Assembly (NCBI GenBank): GCA_013329105.1
Contig: DUKW01000074.1
Span: 1-6,576, forward strand
Direction: 5' to 3'
Source of the DNA: Candidatus Methanomethylophilaceae archaeon
GTDB taxonomy: Archaea; Thermoplasmatota; Thermoplasmata; Methanomassiliicoccales; Methanomethylophilaceae
DNA: 6,576 nt
In this document: piece after piece, positions 1-6,384 of the stretch
Layout of the letters: the number at the start of each line of letters is the position of its first letter
Position numbering within the stretch: the stretch's first letter is position 1
Translations under genes and position numbers: made by a program
The notes under the pieces: model-generated
Databases searched by the model: none
What the model saw: the letters and a program-made list of their open reading frames with translations, nothing else
What the model was told of the DNA's origin: nothing

Positions 1-494
1 GATATCCAATTGATCTTGGGGTCGGATTTTATTACAGGGTGATGGGGGTCAACCATTATGACCTCATACCACTCGTATTGACCGTCCTGCCCTACCCAAT
101 AGGAGTTAAGGACCTCAAGGTTTGGATAGCGCTTCTGCGCCCTCTCTTCACAGATGCGCTGCAGACTTTTTGCGCCAGTGATCTTGCTAATACCCTTACG
201 CTTGGCACGGCGACCGCCTTTTATGGTCCTTCTGTTCAGCGAACCTTTACGTACACGTCCGCGGACGACGACGTAACCTTGTTTGGCCCTATATCCAAGC
301 TTGCGGGCGCGGTCGAGACGGGTTGGGTGTTCCACTCTGCAGTAATTCTCTTCCCGCCGCCACTTTACCCTTCTCTCGAGGGATAGATTCTTCATCTCTC
401 CCTCATTGGGATTTCTCCATGCCTCTGCAATGTATTGGTACATTCCCTTTCCTTTAACGCTAGGCACGGATTTTTCATCGTACTCGTTAACCAT
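1..494 (-). CDS. rpl15e: 50S ribosomal protein L15e (partial, C-terminus off the left edge)
   Basis: This is a structural protein of the archaeal large ribosomal subunit, homologous to eukaryotic eL15. I translated the minus strand by hand. The frame stays open for 164 codons from ATG at 494 to the window edge. It shows the family N-terminal block MYQYIAEAW, then [20 protein letters not shown] and a very basic stretch with [14 protein letters not shown], followed by the [16 protein letters not shown] region. The usual length is about 190 residues, so roughly 30 C-terminal residues lie outside. The start at 494 is chosen because AGGTGA sits six bases before it. Relatives, as I recall, begin near the inner Met at 443, so this start adds 17 residues ([17 protein letters not shown]). 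The gene diverges from the zinc-ribbon gene and is not part of the large minus-strand operon. The family call is secure, the start less so. Confidence 0.95.
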   Translation of the reverse strand, partial: MVNEYDEKSVPSVKGKGMYQYIAEAWRNPNEGEMKNLSLERRVKWRREENYCRVEHPTRLDRARKLGYRAKQGYVVVRGRVRKGSLNRRTIKGGRRAKRKGISKITGAKSLQRICEERAQKRYPNLEVLNSYWVGQDGQYEWYEVIMVDPHHPVIKSDPKINWI

Positions 495-500
495 TTTGTA

Positions 501-506
501 TCACCT
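501..506 (-). promoter_or_regulatory. Shine-Dalgarno site of rpl15e
   Basis: The minus strand reads AGGTGA followed by the six-base spacer TACAAA and then ATG at 494. This match and spacing support the upstream start of rpl15e over the inner Met codon at 443, which is preceded only by a loosely placed purine run. Confidence 0.7.
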
Positions 507-518
507 GCCGTTACCGGC
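507..518 (-). promoter_or_regulatory. Small GNRA-loop hairpin directly 5' of the rpl15e ribosome binding site
   Basis: In the transcript sense the sequence is GCCG-GTAA-CGGC: a perfect 4-bp GC stem closed by GUAA, a GNRA tetraloop. It abuts the AGGTGA ribosome binding site with no gap. It could influence ribosome access or be a protein binding site. The stem is short, so a chance occurrence is possible. Confidence 0.4.
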
Positions 519-556
519 GTTTACGGATTCACCCAATTTCTGGGGCACATCTCCAA

Positions 557-572
557 ACGGGACTGATCCCGT
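557..572 (-). promoter_or_regulatory. Perfect 6-bp hairpin in the rpl15e leader
   Basis: The minus strand reads ACGGGA-TCAG-TCCCGT, a perfect 6-bp inverted repeat around a four-base loop. A flanking G·T pair could extend it by one. If transcription starts about 25 bases after the TATA-like box at 600-607, this hairpin lies close to the 5' end of the rpl15e mRNA. No U-tract follows it, so it is not a typical terminator. An autoregulatory or mRNA-stabilising role is inference only. Confidence 0.45.
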
Positions 573-599
573 CACTAGCCTTGACGGATTGATATACAC

Positions 600-607
600 T
601 ATTTAAA
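600..607 (-). promoter_or_regulatory. TATA-like box, probable rpl15e promoter
   Basis: The minus strand carries TTTAAATA, close to the archaeal TATA consensus, with GATAACC just upstream where the B-recognition element would lie. A start site about 25 bases downstream, near 578, would give a leader of roughly 84 bases holding both hairpins and the ribosome binding site. A second AT stretch (TATATC) lies at 591-596. No transcript data are available. Confidence 0.45.
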
Positions 608-663
608 GGTTATCAGGGGTCTATTCTCATGTCCTTATTTCATATGTTTTAGTGTTTATTTCG

Positions 664-678
664 TAAAATGGTTAAATC
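664..678 (+). promoter_or_regulatory. AT-rich promoter candidate for the zinc-ribbon gene
   Basis: The AT-rich segment TAAAATGGTTAAATC lies about 21 to 35 bases before ATG at 699, where a TATA box would sit for a leaderless or nearly leaderless transcript. No Shine-Dalgarno sequence precedes that ATG, which fits leaderless translation. The match to the TATA consensus is only moderate, and TTTATTT at 655-661 is an alternative. Confidence 0.3.
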
Positions 679-698
679 AATAGTACCATTATTTTGGT

Positions 699-1064
699 AT
701 GGAAGTCGGTAAAGAGCGATCGTTTTGTGTTAATTGCGGTGCCGAACTTGAACCAAATGCTCATTTCTGTCATCAATGCGGTGTCGCAGCGGAGAACGAG
801 AAACCAGGGCAAATCTTATCCTCCGACAACAGGCGCCCTACAAAAAATGTGGTTGCGGCTCTCTTGCTTTCTATCTTACTGCCGGGACTCGGACATCTGT
901 ACCTCAATGATGATAAAGGCTACCTGTTGATCGTTTCTAGTATTATAATGATCATACTGGGCGTTTTCCTACTCGTACCGCTTCTTCTCTTTTACATAAT
1001 ATTCTTATACGCAGCGTTGGACGCGGTTAGGACGGCGGATAGGATTAATTCTGGGCAGGAGTGA
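699..1064 (+). CDS. Zinc-ribbon, TM2-like small membrane protein
   Basis: This 121-residue protein has no assigned function. The N-terminus is a zinc ribbon with CxxC pairs at C10/C13 and C24/C27 (FCVNCG and FCHQCG), the type found at the front of many archaeal membrane proteins. A polar linker covers residues 29-49. The rest is hydrophobic: a first segment at about 51-64 runs into PGLGHLYLNDDKG (62-74), which resembles the TM2 family turn motif, and a long hydrophobic stretch follows at about 75-106, ending in a short charged tail. The ribbon is probably cytoplasmic. The start at 699 is the only one that keeps the first CxxC with a normal lead-in; there is no Shine-Dalgarno site, so the message is probably leaderless. 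It diverges from rpl15e and converges on polB, so it stands alone. Confidence 0.85.
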   Translation: MEVGKERSFCVNCGAELEPNAHFCHQCGVAAENEKPGQILSSDNRRPTKNVVAALLLSILLPGLGHLYLNDDKGYLLIVSSIIMIILGVFLLVPLLLFYIIFLYAALDAVRTADRINSGQE

Positions 1065-1099
1065 GTACGAGGCTATCCAATCCAAGGAGATGCGCCGTC

Positions 1100-3493
1100 T
1101 CAGAAGTCCAGGAGAGAGGTCTTTTTTCCTTTGGAAGCTTTCTTCTCATCAGACTGCTGTGAGGAAGCTGCGGAATCGAATGATGGATCAAAGATGGTGA
1201 ATTGTTGACTGCCCATCATTAGATCTTCCTCCTTCCAGTCGAAGACCTCCGTCACTCTGGCTACGGCGTGAGCCAGCCGCTCAGCGTAGTAACGGTAGTC
1301 CGGGCGGGCATCAAACTTGCGGCCAGGTATGTACGGCTCAACCTCTTGAGGCACCTTTTTGGCATCGGTCACCACCCATGAGACCTTCATCCCAGGAATA
1401 AACTCATAACCAAGGTCAATCATTTTCTTGGCAGCCTGTACATTGGCCATTCGCGAAGGGTCTTTGTAGCTGTTGAACGCCTTGCAGGTCCGTGATATGA
1501 CTAACTTCTCAACTGGCACCTCGCCGGCAAGTGTTTTTTGTATCACCTTCCTTGCCAAAGCCACCACTCCCTCGGGGTCCTCATCGAGTATCTTCTCAAA
1601 GACAGATGTGAGGAGTTCACTCAAAAGGTCGAAGGAGTCGGTACGTCTGATCTCGTATCCGCGTATGAGCATCTCGCCCTTCTCTGGCCAGAGTACGCGG
1701 CCAACGTAACGTTTTTTCTTTCCATGGGAGAAGAACGGTTCCAATATCTTCTCGAACTCGAGCTGTCCGCCTTCCATGCTGTACCTCCTAGCGGTCTCCT
1801 CCCCGAACTTTTTGCTCCCTGCCAAATCGGGATACGGTGATTGGATGAATACTGAGTCAGTATCTGAATATACGACGGTGACCCCCTCCGCCTGCAGCTC
1901 CTTGATAATTGTCTTTACTCTCTCCCTAGCCCATGCCGTTATGCTGCTGCCTATGTTTTTGTCAGTGAAACGGTAGAAGGAGGAGGCGAAGACGCCGTAG
2001 AACGAGTTCATTAGTACTTTTAGCGCCTCTTGGAGGCCGTTGTAGTAATGCCTCTCCTCCTCATTAGCGGCGTTTTTAGCCAACGCTTTGCTCTCCTCTC
2101 TTTTCTGCATCAATTCCTTTAATATCGTGGGCAACAGCCCTTTTCTTTTCTCAACTGAAAGGTAACGTACCCCATTGGGGCTAACGATATCTCCCTCCTT
2201 GCTAAGCGTGGTGAAGCATATATTGTTGGAGATGATGAGCGAAGGATACATCGATTTAAAGTCCAGGACGCAAACCCAGTGATAAAGGCCCGGCTCGATG
2301 CTGTGCACATATCCGCCTTCTATCTGGTCAGTACGGGAGTAACCACCCATAAGGGGCACGGCTACCCCCTCGCGGTCAGCACGGCGAATCAGGATGGAGT
2401 CTATGAGTTGGGATGACCCAGAGGTGAGCACATCCTCCACAGGAAGCATCGAAACCGAGGCCAGGTCCATTCCCTTACGCAGCGAGTCGACCGAAAGAAG
2501 GATGCGCAAGGAGAGCTCTGCGTCTTTGGTGCAGTAGCGTATGACTTTGTCAGGGTCTTTCTGCCATTCTTCATCGATGTGTTTTGGGTCCACATCCAGT
2601 TTCTGCTCACCAAGGAGAAGGGAGGAGACGGCATTGAGTGTCTCCTGTTTCGGATGCAGCTCTTTCTTGGCAGACCACCAAGCATCTAACACCAGACGCC
2701 CTTTTACTCTCCAGAAGCGGCCGCTGATCTGACGCGGATCGGAGCCGTCTCTTCCCCATGGAAGAGAGGGGATGTTATTGGCCTTGGCCCTCTCGATTAT
2801 TTTTGGTATGTCGTAATTGTCGATGTTGTAACCGCTTATCACATCGGGGTCTTCTCTGCGTATGACCTCATTAAAGTTCTGTATGATCTCTGTCTCAGTA
2901 CCTTGAATGGGAGCCCCCTCTTCCAGAGTGTGACCGTTGCCAATAACGTAACAGATAGTGTAGAGGGTATCGTCGCGTATTGAATTCTCTATGTCGAAAC
3001 TAAGTATTTTGAGTGAGGGGTTGAAGGGCTCTATGTTTTCGAATGAATTCATCTCCACTATAAGTTCGGTACTGTAGTTGCCCTGGCTCTCTTTGCCATA
3101 TACCCTTATGCATGAGTCCATGTCTTTATCGTAAATGTAGCGGTGATGAAAAGGTATATCCGCAGCCAAGATCTCAAAACGGGATTTGAGTTTGTTGCGG
3201 TAATCTGGGACCTTATAAGGATAGAGGATCGTGACTTTTGTCACCTCCCTCTCCACGCCTTTATGGAGAAGCCTCATGTCCTCGACCTTGAGGACCTCAG
3301 GATCTTTGCGCAACCCCTCCTTGACGTCCTCTGTGGCGCCAACGATAAAGAAATAGGGGCGAAAACCGCTGCGGTCGAGGACGGTGATTGACCGACCATC
3401 ATCGGTCTTGCCGAACAGCTCCAGCACCATCAGGTCGCCCTCTTGGCGGTATGACGCGCTCAAAAGCCGGACATTCCATTTATTCACACTCAT
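1100..3493 (-). CDS. polB: Archaeal family-B DNA polymerase with 3'-5' proofreading exonuclease
   Basis: This 797-residue replicative or repair DNA polymerase is of normal archaeal length and has no intein. Numbering is from ATG at 3493. The N-terminal domain has FRPYF (P46), V95 before P96, and DIPF ending at F115, which match the uracil-sensing pocket of Pyrococcus enzymes. Exonuclease motifs are Exo I D167-x-E169 in FDIE, Exo II N223 to D228 in YNIDNYD, and Exo III Y320xxxD324. Polymerase motifs are A, DFKSMYPSL with D411; B, K492xxxNSFYG; and C, YSDTDS with D544 and D546. KKRY of the thumb is near 593-596. All catalytic residues are present. The C-terminus ends in a lysine-rich linker and KTSLLDF, a degenerate PCNA-binding box. 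The ATG overlaps the ychF stop by one base; GTG codons at 3496 and 3487 are alternative starts. It is the last gene of the operon. Confidence 0.97.
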   Translation of the reverse strand: MSVNKWNVRLLSASYRQEGDLMVLELFGKTDDGRSITVLDRSGFRPYFFIVGATEDVKEGLRKDPEVLKVEDMRLLHKGVEREVTKVTILYPYKVPDYRNKLKSRFEILAADIPFHHRYIYDKDMDSCIRVYGKESQGNYSTELIVEMNSFENIEPFNPSLKILSFDIENSIRDDTLYTICYVIGNGHTLEEGAPIQGTETEIIQNFNEVIRREDPDVISGYNIDNYDIPKIIERAKANNIPSLPWGRDGSDPRQISGRFWRVKGRLVLDAWWSAKKELHPKQETLNAVSSLLLGEQKLDVDPKHIDEEWQKDPDKVIRYCTKDAELSLRILLSVDSLRKGMDLASVSMLPVEDVLTSGSSQLIDSILIRRADREGVAVPLMGGYSRTDQIEGGYVHSIEPGLYHWVCVLDFKSMYPSLIISNNICFTTLSKEGDIVSPNGVRYLSVEKRKGLLPTILKELMQKREESKALAKNAANEEERHYYNGLQEALKVLMNSFYGVFASSFYRFTDKNIGSSITAWARERVKTIIKELQAEGVTVVYSDTDSVFIQSPYPDLAGSKKFGEETARRYSMEGGQLEFEKILEPFFSHGKKKRYVGRVLWPEKGEMLIRGYEIRRTDSFDLLSELLTSVFEKILDEDPEGVVALARKVIQKTLAGEVPVEKLVISRTCKAFNSYKDPSRMANVQAAKKMIDLGYEFIPGMKVSWVVTDAKKVPQEVEPYIPGRKFDARPDYRYYAERLAHAVARVTEVFDWKEEDLMMGSQQFTIFDPSFDSAASSQQSDEKKASKGKKTSLLDF

Positions 3494-4692
3494 CACCTCT
3501 TAGAAACTATCTTGATTATATCTCCATCCATCAATTGGTAGTCGTGGCCAACAACGCGTTTGGTGCGGGCATTCACAGCGCGGATGAAACCCTCCCCCAA
3601 GTCTGTGTGCACCTTATAAGCCAGATCTCTGGCTTTGGATCCTCGCGGCATAAGTAAGGCATCAGGCAACACCCTGCCATCATGGTCTGTATACTTATTC
3701 TCATCCTCTACAGGATAACAGACGATGAGCCCGAGCATATCATAGGCTGCCTTCTCGAGACATCTTTGTACCCCGGTGCCTCCAAATCTCTTCATATTTT
3801 CAGCTATATAATCAAGGGCTTTCCGCTGCCCCTCGCTTAAGACTGAGGGGTCCTTGATAGTGAACGACTTGTCACCTGGCATGTAGTCGATGAGGCCAGC
3901 TTTTTCTGCACGCCTTAGGGCCAATTCGGCCTCTGCCATTGTGGGTACGGCGTCACGGCCACTTTCAGATATCCTCTTGAGGTTTGATGCTGGGGCGATA
4001 TCGGCTTTGTTCATTGCCACGATCATGGGTTTGCTGCGTATGCGTATGGCTTTTGCCAGGGAGTACATCACATCATCACCCCACAGCTGAGGGTTATCTG
4101 GCGGCGAGACATCTTTCAGTGCATTGTGTATATCAGTCTCATTTATCCCAAGACCGGTGAGTCTCTCGTGCAAGGCACTTTCTATCTTCGTACCCTGCAG
4201 ATGAATCTGGCGGGCGATGCGGTCGAAGCCCTTTGCCAATATGCCCTGAATCCAGCGATCCACCTCTTTCTCTAGGAATTCTACGTCTTCTAGGGGGTCG
4301 TGGGCAGCAATATCCACGGGGTTGCCCTCGATGTCGGTGGAACCGGAAGCGTCCGTGACGTTGACTAGTGCATCGGCCTGGCGCAGGTCATCCAAAAACT
4401 GGTTGCCAAGACCTCTACCCTGCCATGCGTCGGGGACCAGTCCTGCCACATCGAGCAGTTCTATCGGTATCATGCGGACGCCGTTAATGCAGGCGGAGTT
4501 GCGCGGCTCGCATTTAACATCCAGCTCTCTGCATGGGCAGGAAGCCCTGAGGTATCCTATCCCTATATTGGCTTCTATTGTTGTGAATGGATAATTGGCA
4601 ATCTCCACGTTTGCCATGGTGGCTGCAGAAAAGAATGTGGATTTTCCTACGTTGGGTTTTCCCACGATACCGATTTGCATACTATCAGTCAT
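3493..4692 (-). CDS. ychF: YchF/OLA1-related P-loop GTPase with TGS domain
   Basis: This 399-residue translation-factor GTPase belongs to the Obg-like YchF group, whose members bind ribosomes. The G domain starts with the P-loop GKPNVGKST (11-19), followed by the switch I region around TT (37-38), G3 DVAGL (81-85) and the guanine-specificity motif NKAD (228-231). A four-Cys cluster lies between G2 and G3 (C52, C54, C61, C68), seen in archaeal members as I recall them and possibly metal binding. The helical middle spans about 130-215 and the C-terminal TGS domain about 318-397. Bacterial YchF and human OLA1 have NMxE in place of NKxD and prefer ATP, so this protein should prefer GTP. M5 is an alternative start that begins like most relatives (MQIGIVGKPN). 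It sits 14 bases after ksgA and overlaps polB, in one probable operon. Confidence 0.93.
   Translation of the reverse strand: MTDSMQIGIVGKPNVGKSTFFSAATMANVEIANYPFTTIEANIGIGYLRASCPCRELDVKCEPRNSACINGVRMIPIELLDVAGLVPDAWQGRGLGNQFLDDLRQADALVNVTDASGSTDIEGNPVDIAAHDPLEDVEFLEKEVDRWIQGILAKGFDRIARQIHLQGTKIESALHERLTGLGINETDIHNALKDVSPPDNPQLWGDDVMYSLAKAIRIRSKPMIVAMNKADIAPASNLKRISESGRDAVPTMAEAELALRRAEKAGLIDYMPGDKSFTIKDPSVLSEGQRKALDYIAENMKRFGGTGVQRCLEKAAYDMLGLIVCYPVEDENKYTDHDGRVLPDALLMPRGSKARDLAYKVHTDLGEGFIRAVNARTKRVVGHDYQLMDGDIIKIVSKR
3494..3499 (-). promoter_or_regulatory. Shine-Dalgarno site at the ychF-polB junction
   Basis: The minus strand reads GAGGTG directly before ATG at 3493, and its last bases belong to the ychF stop TGA at 3495-3493. 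Measured from this site, the spacing is zero to the ATG at 3493 but six bases to the in-frame GTG at 3487. The site therefore suits initiation at GTG 3487, while the TGATG overlap suits re-initiation at ATG 3493. The two proteins would differ by only two residues. Confidence 0.5.
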
Positions 4693-4706
4693 GCGCCTAA
4701 TATCAT

Positions 4707-5483
4707 TTAACTGTTTGATCCGGCGTTGTATAACGCGTCAGCGAGCTCACCAATCTGCTCCGGACTAAGGGTCTCTATTCGCTCGTCTAAATATGGTAGT
4801 TCGGAACAGTCTTCCGGCAGCAGTCCATGTAGGCGCAGGGCGGAACGTATGGTCTTGCGTCTGTGTTGAAAACAACGGTCAACAATCTCCTGGAAAAGGC
4901 CCTCATCCAGTACGCTGAAAGGTGGGGGGCGGGGTTCCAGAACTACAATAGCAGAACTCACCTTGGGCCGAGGGCGGAAAGAAGAAGGAGAAACGATCTC
5001 CAGAAGCTTTGCATGGCAGCGTCTGTACAGAGCTACGGACAGGCGGGAGTAATCCCTAGTGCCTGGGCTTGCTACCATGCGGTCGGCAAATTCTTTCTGG
5101 ACCATCACCACTGCCCTGCGGAACGGATATTCAAGCAGTTTGAAGATAACGGGGGTGGAAATGCTGTATGGTAGGTTGCTGACGAAGACATCAAACCGTG
5201 GCCAGTCCACTTTGAGTGCATCTCCCTCTATAAGATGAAGACGCCCGTCGAAGCGTTTGCGAATATACTCCGCCAATTCAGGCTCCACTTCGATCGCATG
5301 TATTCTAGTCGTTTTTTCCGCTAAACGTTCGGTCAGTATGCCGTATCCCGGGCCTATCTCCAGTACTTCGTCTTCAGGGCGTATGTCGGCATAACCCACC
5401 TGCCGATCGGCCACGCGGCTATCGATGAGGAAGTTCTGCCCACGGCTTTTGCGTGGTAAAAAACTCTTCTCAGCGGTTTTCAT
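4707..5483 (-). CDS. ksgA: 16S rRNA dimethyladenosine transferase (KsgA/Dim1)
   Basis: This 258-residue protein uses S-adenosylmethionine to dimethylate the two adjacent adenosines in the loop of helix 45 near the 3' end of 16S rRNA, a late step in small-subunit assembly. It has the family N-terminal SRGQNFL (13-19), motif I EIGPGYG (42-48) for S-adenosylmethionine binding, acidic E65/E67 after motif II, GDA (87-89), the catalytic motif IV NLPYS (103-107), and FRPRPKVSSAIV (169-180). The C-terminal helical domain runs from about 190 to the end, including FQHRRKTIRSAL. The length is typical and nothing is missing. Its ATG shares ATGA with the stop of the DUF655 gene and no good Shine-Dalgarno site precedes it, so translation is probably coupled. 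Its place after rpl21e, rpoF and the DUF655 gene is the usual archaeal one. Confidence 0.96.
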   Translation of the reverse strand: MKTAEKSFLPRKSRGQNFLIDSRVADRQVGYADIRPEDEVLEIGPGYGILTERLAEKTTRIHAIEVEPELAEYIRKRFDGRLHLIEGDALKVDWPRFDVFVSNLPYSISTPVIFKLLEYPFRRAVVMVQKEFADRMVASPGTRDYSRLSVALYRRCHAKLLEIVSPSSFRPRPKVSSAIVVLEPRPPPFSVLDEGLFQEIVDRCFQHRRKTIRSALRLHGLLPEDCSELPYLDERIETLSPEQIGELADALYNAGSNS

Positions 5484-6028
5484 CTTGACACGAAGATACG
5501 GTACTTTTGGCGAGGATCAGAAAGCTCCAGCTCTATACGTTTGGTGATGAGCTTTTCTGGATGTTTAACGGCGGGAACACGCTCGGAGATATCCTCAAAA
5601 CTGGTGAACGGTTTTTTCCTTCTCTCCTCGATCAAAGCCCACATTGTTTTGTTTCCTATGCCTGGGATCTCCTCAAGCATGTGTTTCTTGGTGCTAATAC
5701 TCTGCGCCTCATTGAAGAAGCGCACAAAACGGTCGGGGTTATTACGAACTATGTCCTCGATGATATACTCAAGCTCCGCTTTTGCAGCGTGGGTTAGATC
5801 ATCGTAATTAACGCGTCTCTTGACATGGCTTATCTTGTCACGTTTGGCCGGGTCTTTGCCTATATAGACTCTTTCGCCTATGTTTATGATAGCGTTCTCT
5901 AAAGGAACGAGTTCGAAGAGCTTGAACTCCGACTCACCCAGAGCATAGCATAAAGGCTCACGCTTATATGATCCCCCTACAGGCATACCCTGGGCTAAAT
6001 AATCAAGAATATAGGCGTAGTCTTCCAA
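5480..6028 (-). CDS. DUF655 family protein, probable RNA-binding protein with helix-hairpin-helix
   Basis: This 182-residue archaeal protein of the DUF655 family has no proven biochemical role. The first about 60 residues are beta-rich and include VPLENAIINIGERVYIG (41-57), consistent with an OB-like fold. A middle helical part covers about 75-110. A helix-hairpin-helix follows at about 115-135 (MLEEIPGIGNKTMWALIEER), then a basic segment and SFEDISERVP. These features suggest nucleic-acid binding, probably RNA, given the constant pairing with ksgA. The start is TTG at 6028, because no ATG or GTG lies upstream in frame before rpoF ends and MEDYAYILDYL matches the family start as I recall it. 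The ribosome binding site is weak (GGGG at 6037-6040). Its stop overlaps the ksgA start by four bases. Confidence 0.9.
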   Translation of the reverse strand: MEDYAYILDYLAQGMPVGGSYKREPLCYALGESEFKLFELVPLENAIINIGERVYIGKDPAKRDKISHVKRRVNYDDLTHAAKAELEYIIEDIVRNNPDRFVRFFNEAQSISTKKHMLEEIPGIGNKTMWALIEERRKKPFTSFEDISERVPAVKHPEKLITKRIELELSDPRQKYRIFVSR

Positions 6029-6051
6029 AGGCTCAACCCCGTACCAAGATT

Positions 6052-6372
6052 CTAGAGATACTTGACCACTATATCAATTATCTGGTCGATATGTTTCTTC
6101 TCGAGAACGATTCTTTCCTTAGAGAAAATAGCACGAACGTCTTCTGGGTGCTGAGGCATTATGTCAGCGAGCTTAGTGGCTACGAAAGGGTTGATAAAAT
6201 CAAGACTCAGAAATTCCTCGATGATCTTGCGGCTGTCCTCTGCGGATAGCTTAGCCATCTTGCTGGCATGCTCCAAGGCCGCCTTCTGTTCGGTAGTGAG
6301 CTCACGGAGTTCGCTTTCATTCTCCAGTATCTCTTTGACCTCAGCGAGGCTAAGGTAACGGCCTTCTTCCAT
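6052..6372 (-). CDS. rpoF: DNA-directed RNA polymerase subunit F (RpoF, Rpb4 homologue)
   Basis: This 106-residue protein is the archaeal counterpart of eukaryotic Rpb4, which forms the stalk of RNA polymerase with subunit E (Rpb7). The N-terminal strand-helix part (GRYLSLAEVKEILE) contacts RpoE, and the helical HRDC-like domain includes SLDFINPFVATKLADIMP, HPEDVRAIFSKERI and a hydrophobic end helix. It is mostly charged alpha helix, and the length is typical. The frame is also open to a GTG at 6381, but that codon lies inside the GAGGTG ribosome binding site; ATG at 6372 has this site at a six-base spacing and is therefore preferred. It lies 10 bases after rpl21e and 23 bases before the DUF655 gene, a conserved archaeal order. 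Confidence 0.93.
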   Translation of the reverse strand: MEEGRYLSLAEVKEILENESELRELTTEQKAALEHASKMAKLSAEDSRKIIEEFLSLDFINPFVATKLADIMPQHPEDVRAIFSKERIVLEKKHIDQIIDIVVKYL

Positions 6373-6378
6373 CTTAAG

Positions 6379-6384
6379 CACCTC
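6379..6384 (-). promoter_or_regulatory. Shine-Dalgarno site of rpoF, overlapping the rpl21e stop
   Basis: The minus strand reads TGAGGTGCTTAAGATG. The rpl21e stop TGA (6385-6383) overlaps the GAGGTG site, which is six bases before ATG at 6372. A ribosome ending rpl21e would sit on the rpoF initiation site, so the two genes are probably translationally coupled. The site decides the rpoF start. Confidence 0.75.

Noticed and set aside
39..606. Plus-strand open frames of 115 and 66 residues at 39-386 and 406-606
   Set aside because: The first lies wholly opposite rpl15e, whose minus-strand translation is clearly L15e; the second overlaps its start and leader. Neither shows family features or a ribosome binding site.
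694..930. Plus-strand open frame of 78 residues overlapping the zinc-ribbon gene
   Set aside because: It is a different frame of the same DNA; the frame starting at 699 has the paired CxxC motifs and membrane segments.
1087..1101. Small inverted repeat (GAGAT/GTCTC) between the zinc-ribbon gene and polB, considered as a bidirectional terminator
   Set aside because: The stem is only four base pairs plus a wobble, overlaps the polB stop, and no T-tract follows on either strand.
1100..3493. Intein or frameshift in polB
   Set aside because: The frame runs unbroken through all exonuclease and polymerase motifs at normal spacing and total length.
3490..4700. A GTPase-polymerase pair as a new defence or mobile system
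   Set aside because: Both proteins match ordinary archaeal housekeeping families, lie in a translation operon, and show no repeats, integrase, toxin or unusual composition.
4863..5174. Plus-strand open frame of 103 residues opposite ksgA
   Set aside because: The minus strand encodes an intact KsgA with all motifs; the plus-strand product has low-complexity composition and no recognisable domain.
5507..5807. Two plus-strand open frames of 96 and 88 residues opposite the DUF655 gene
   Set aside because: They overlap each other in different frames and mirror a recognised minus-strand gene.
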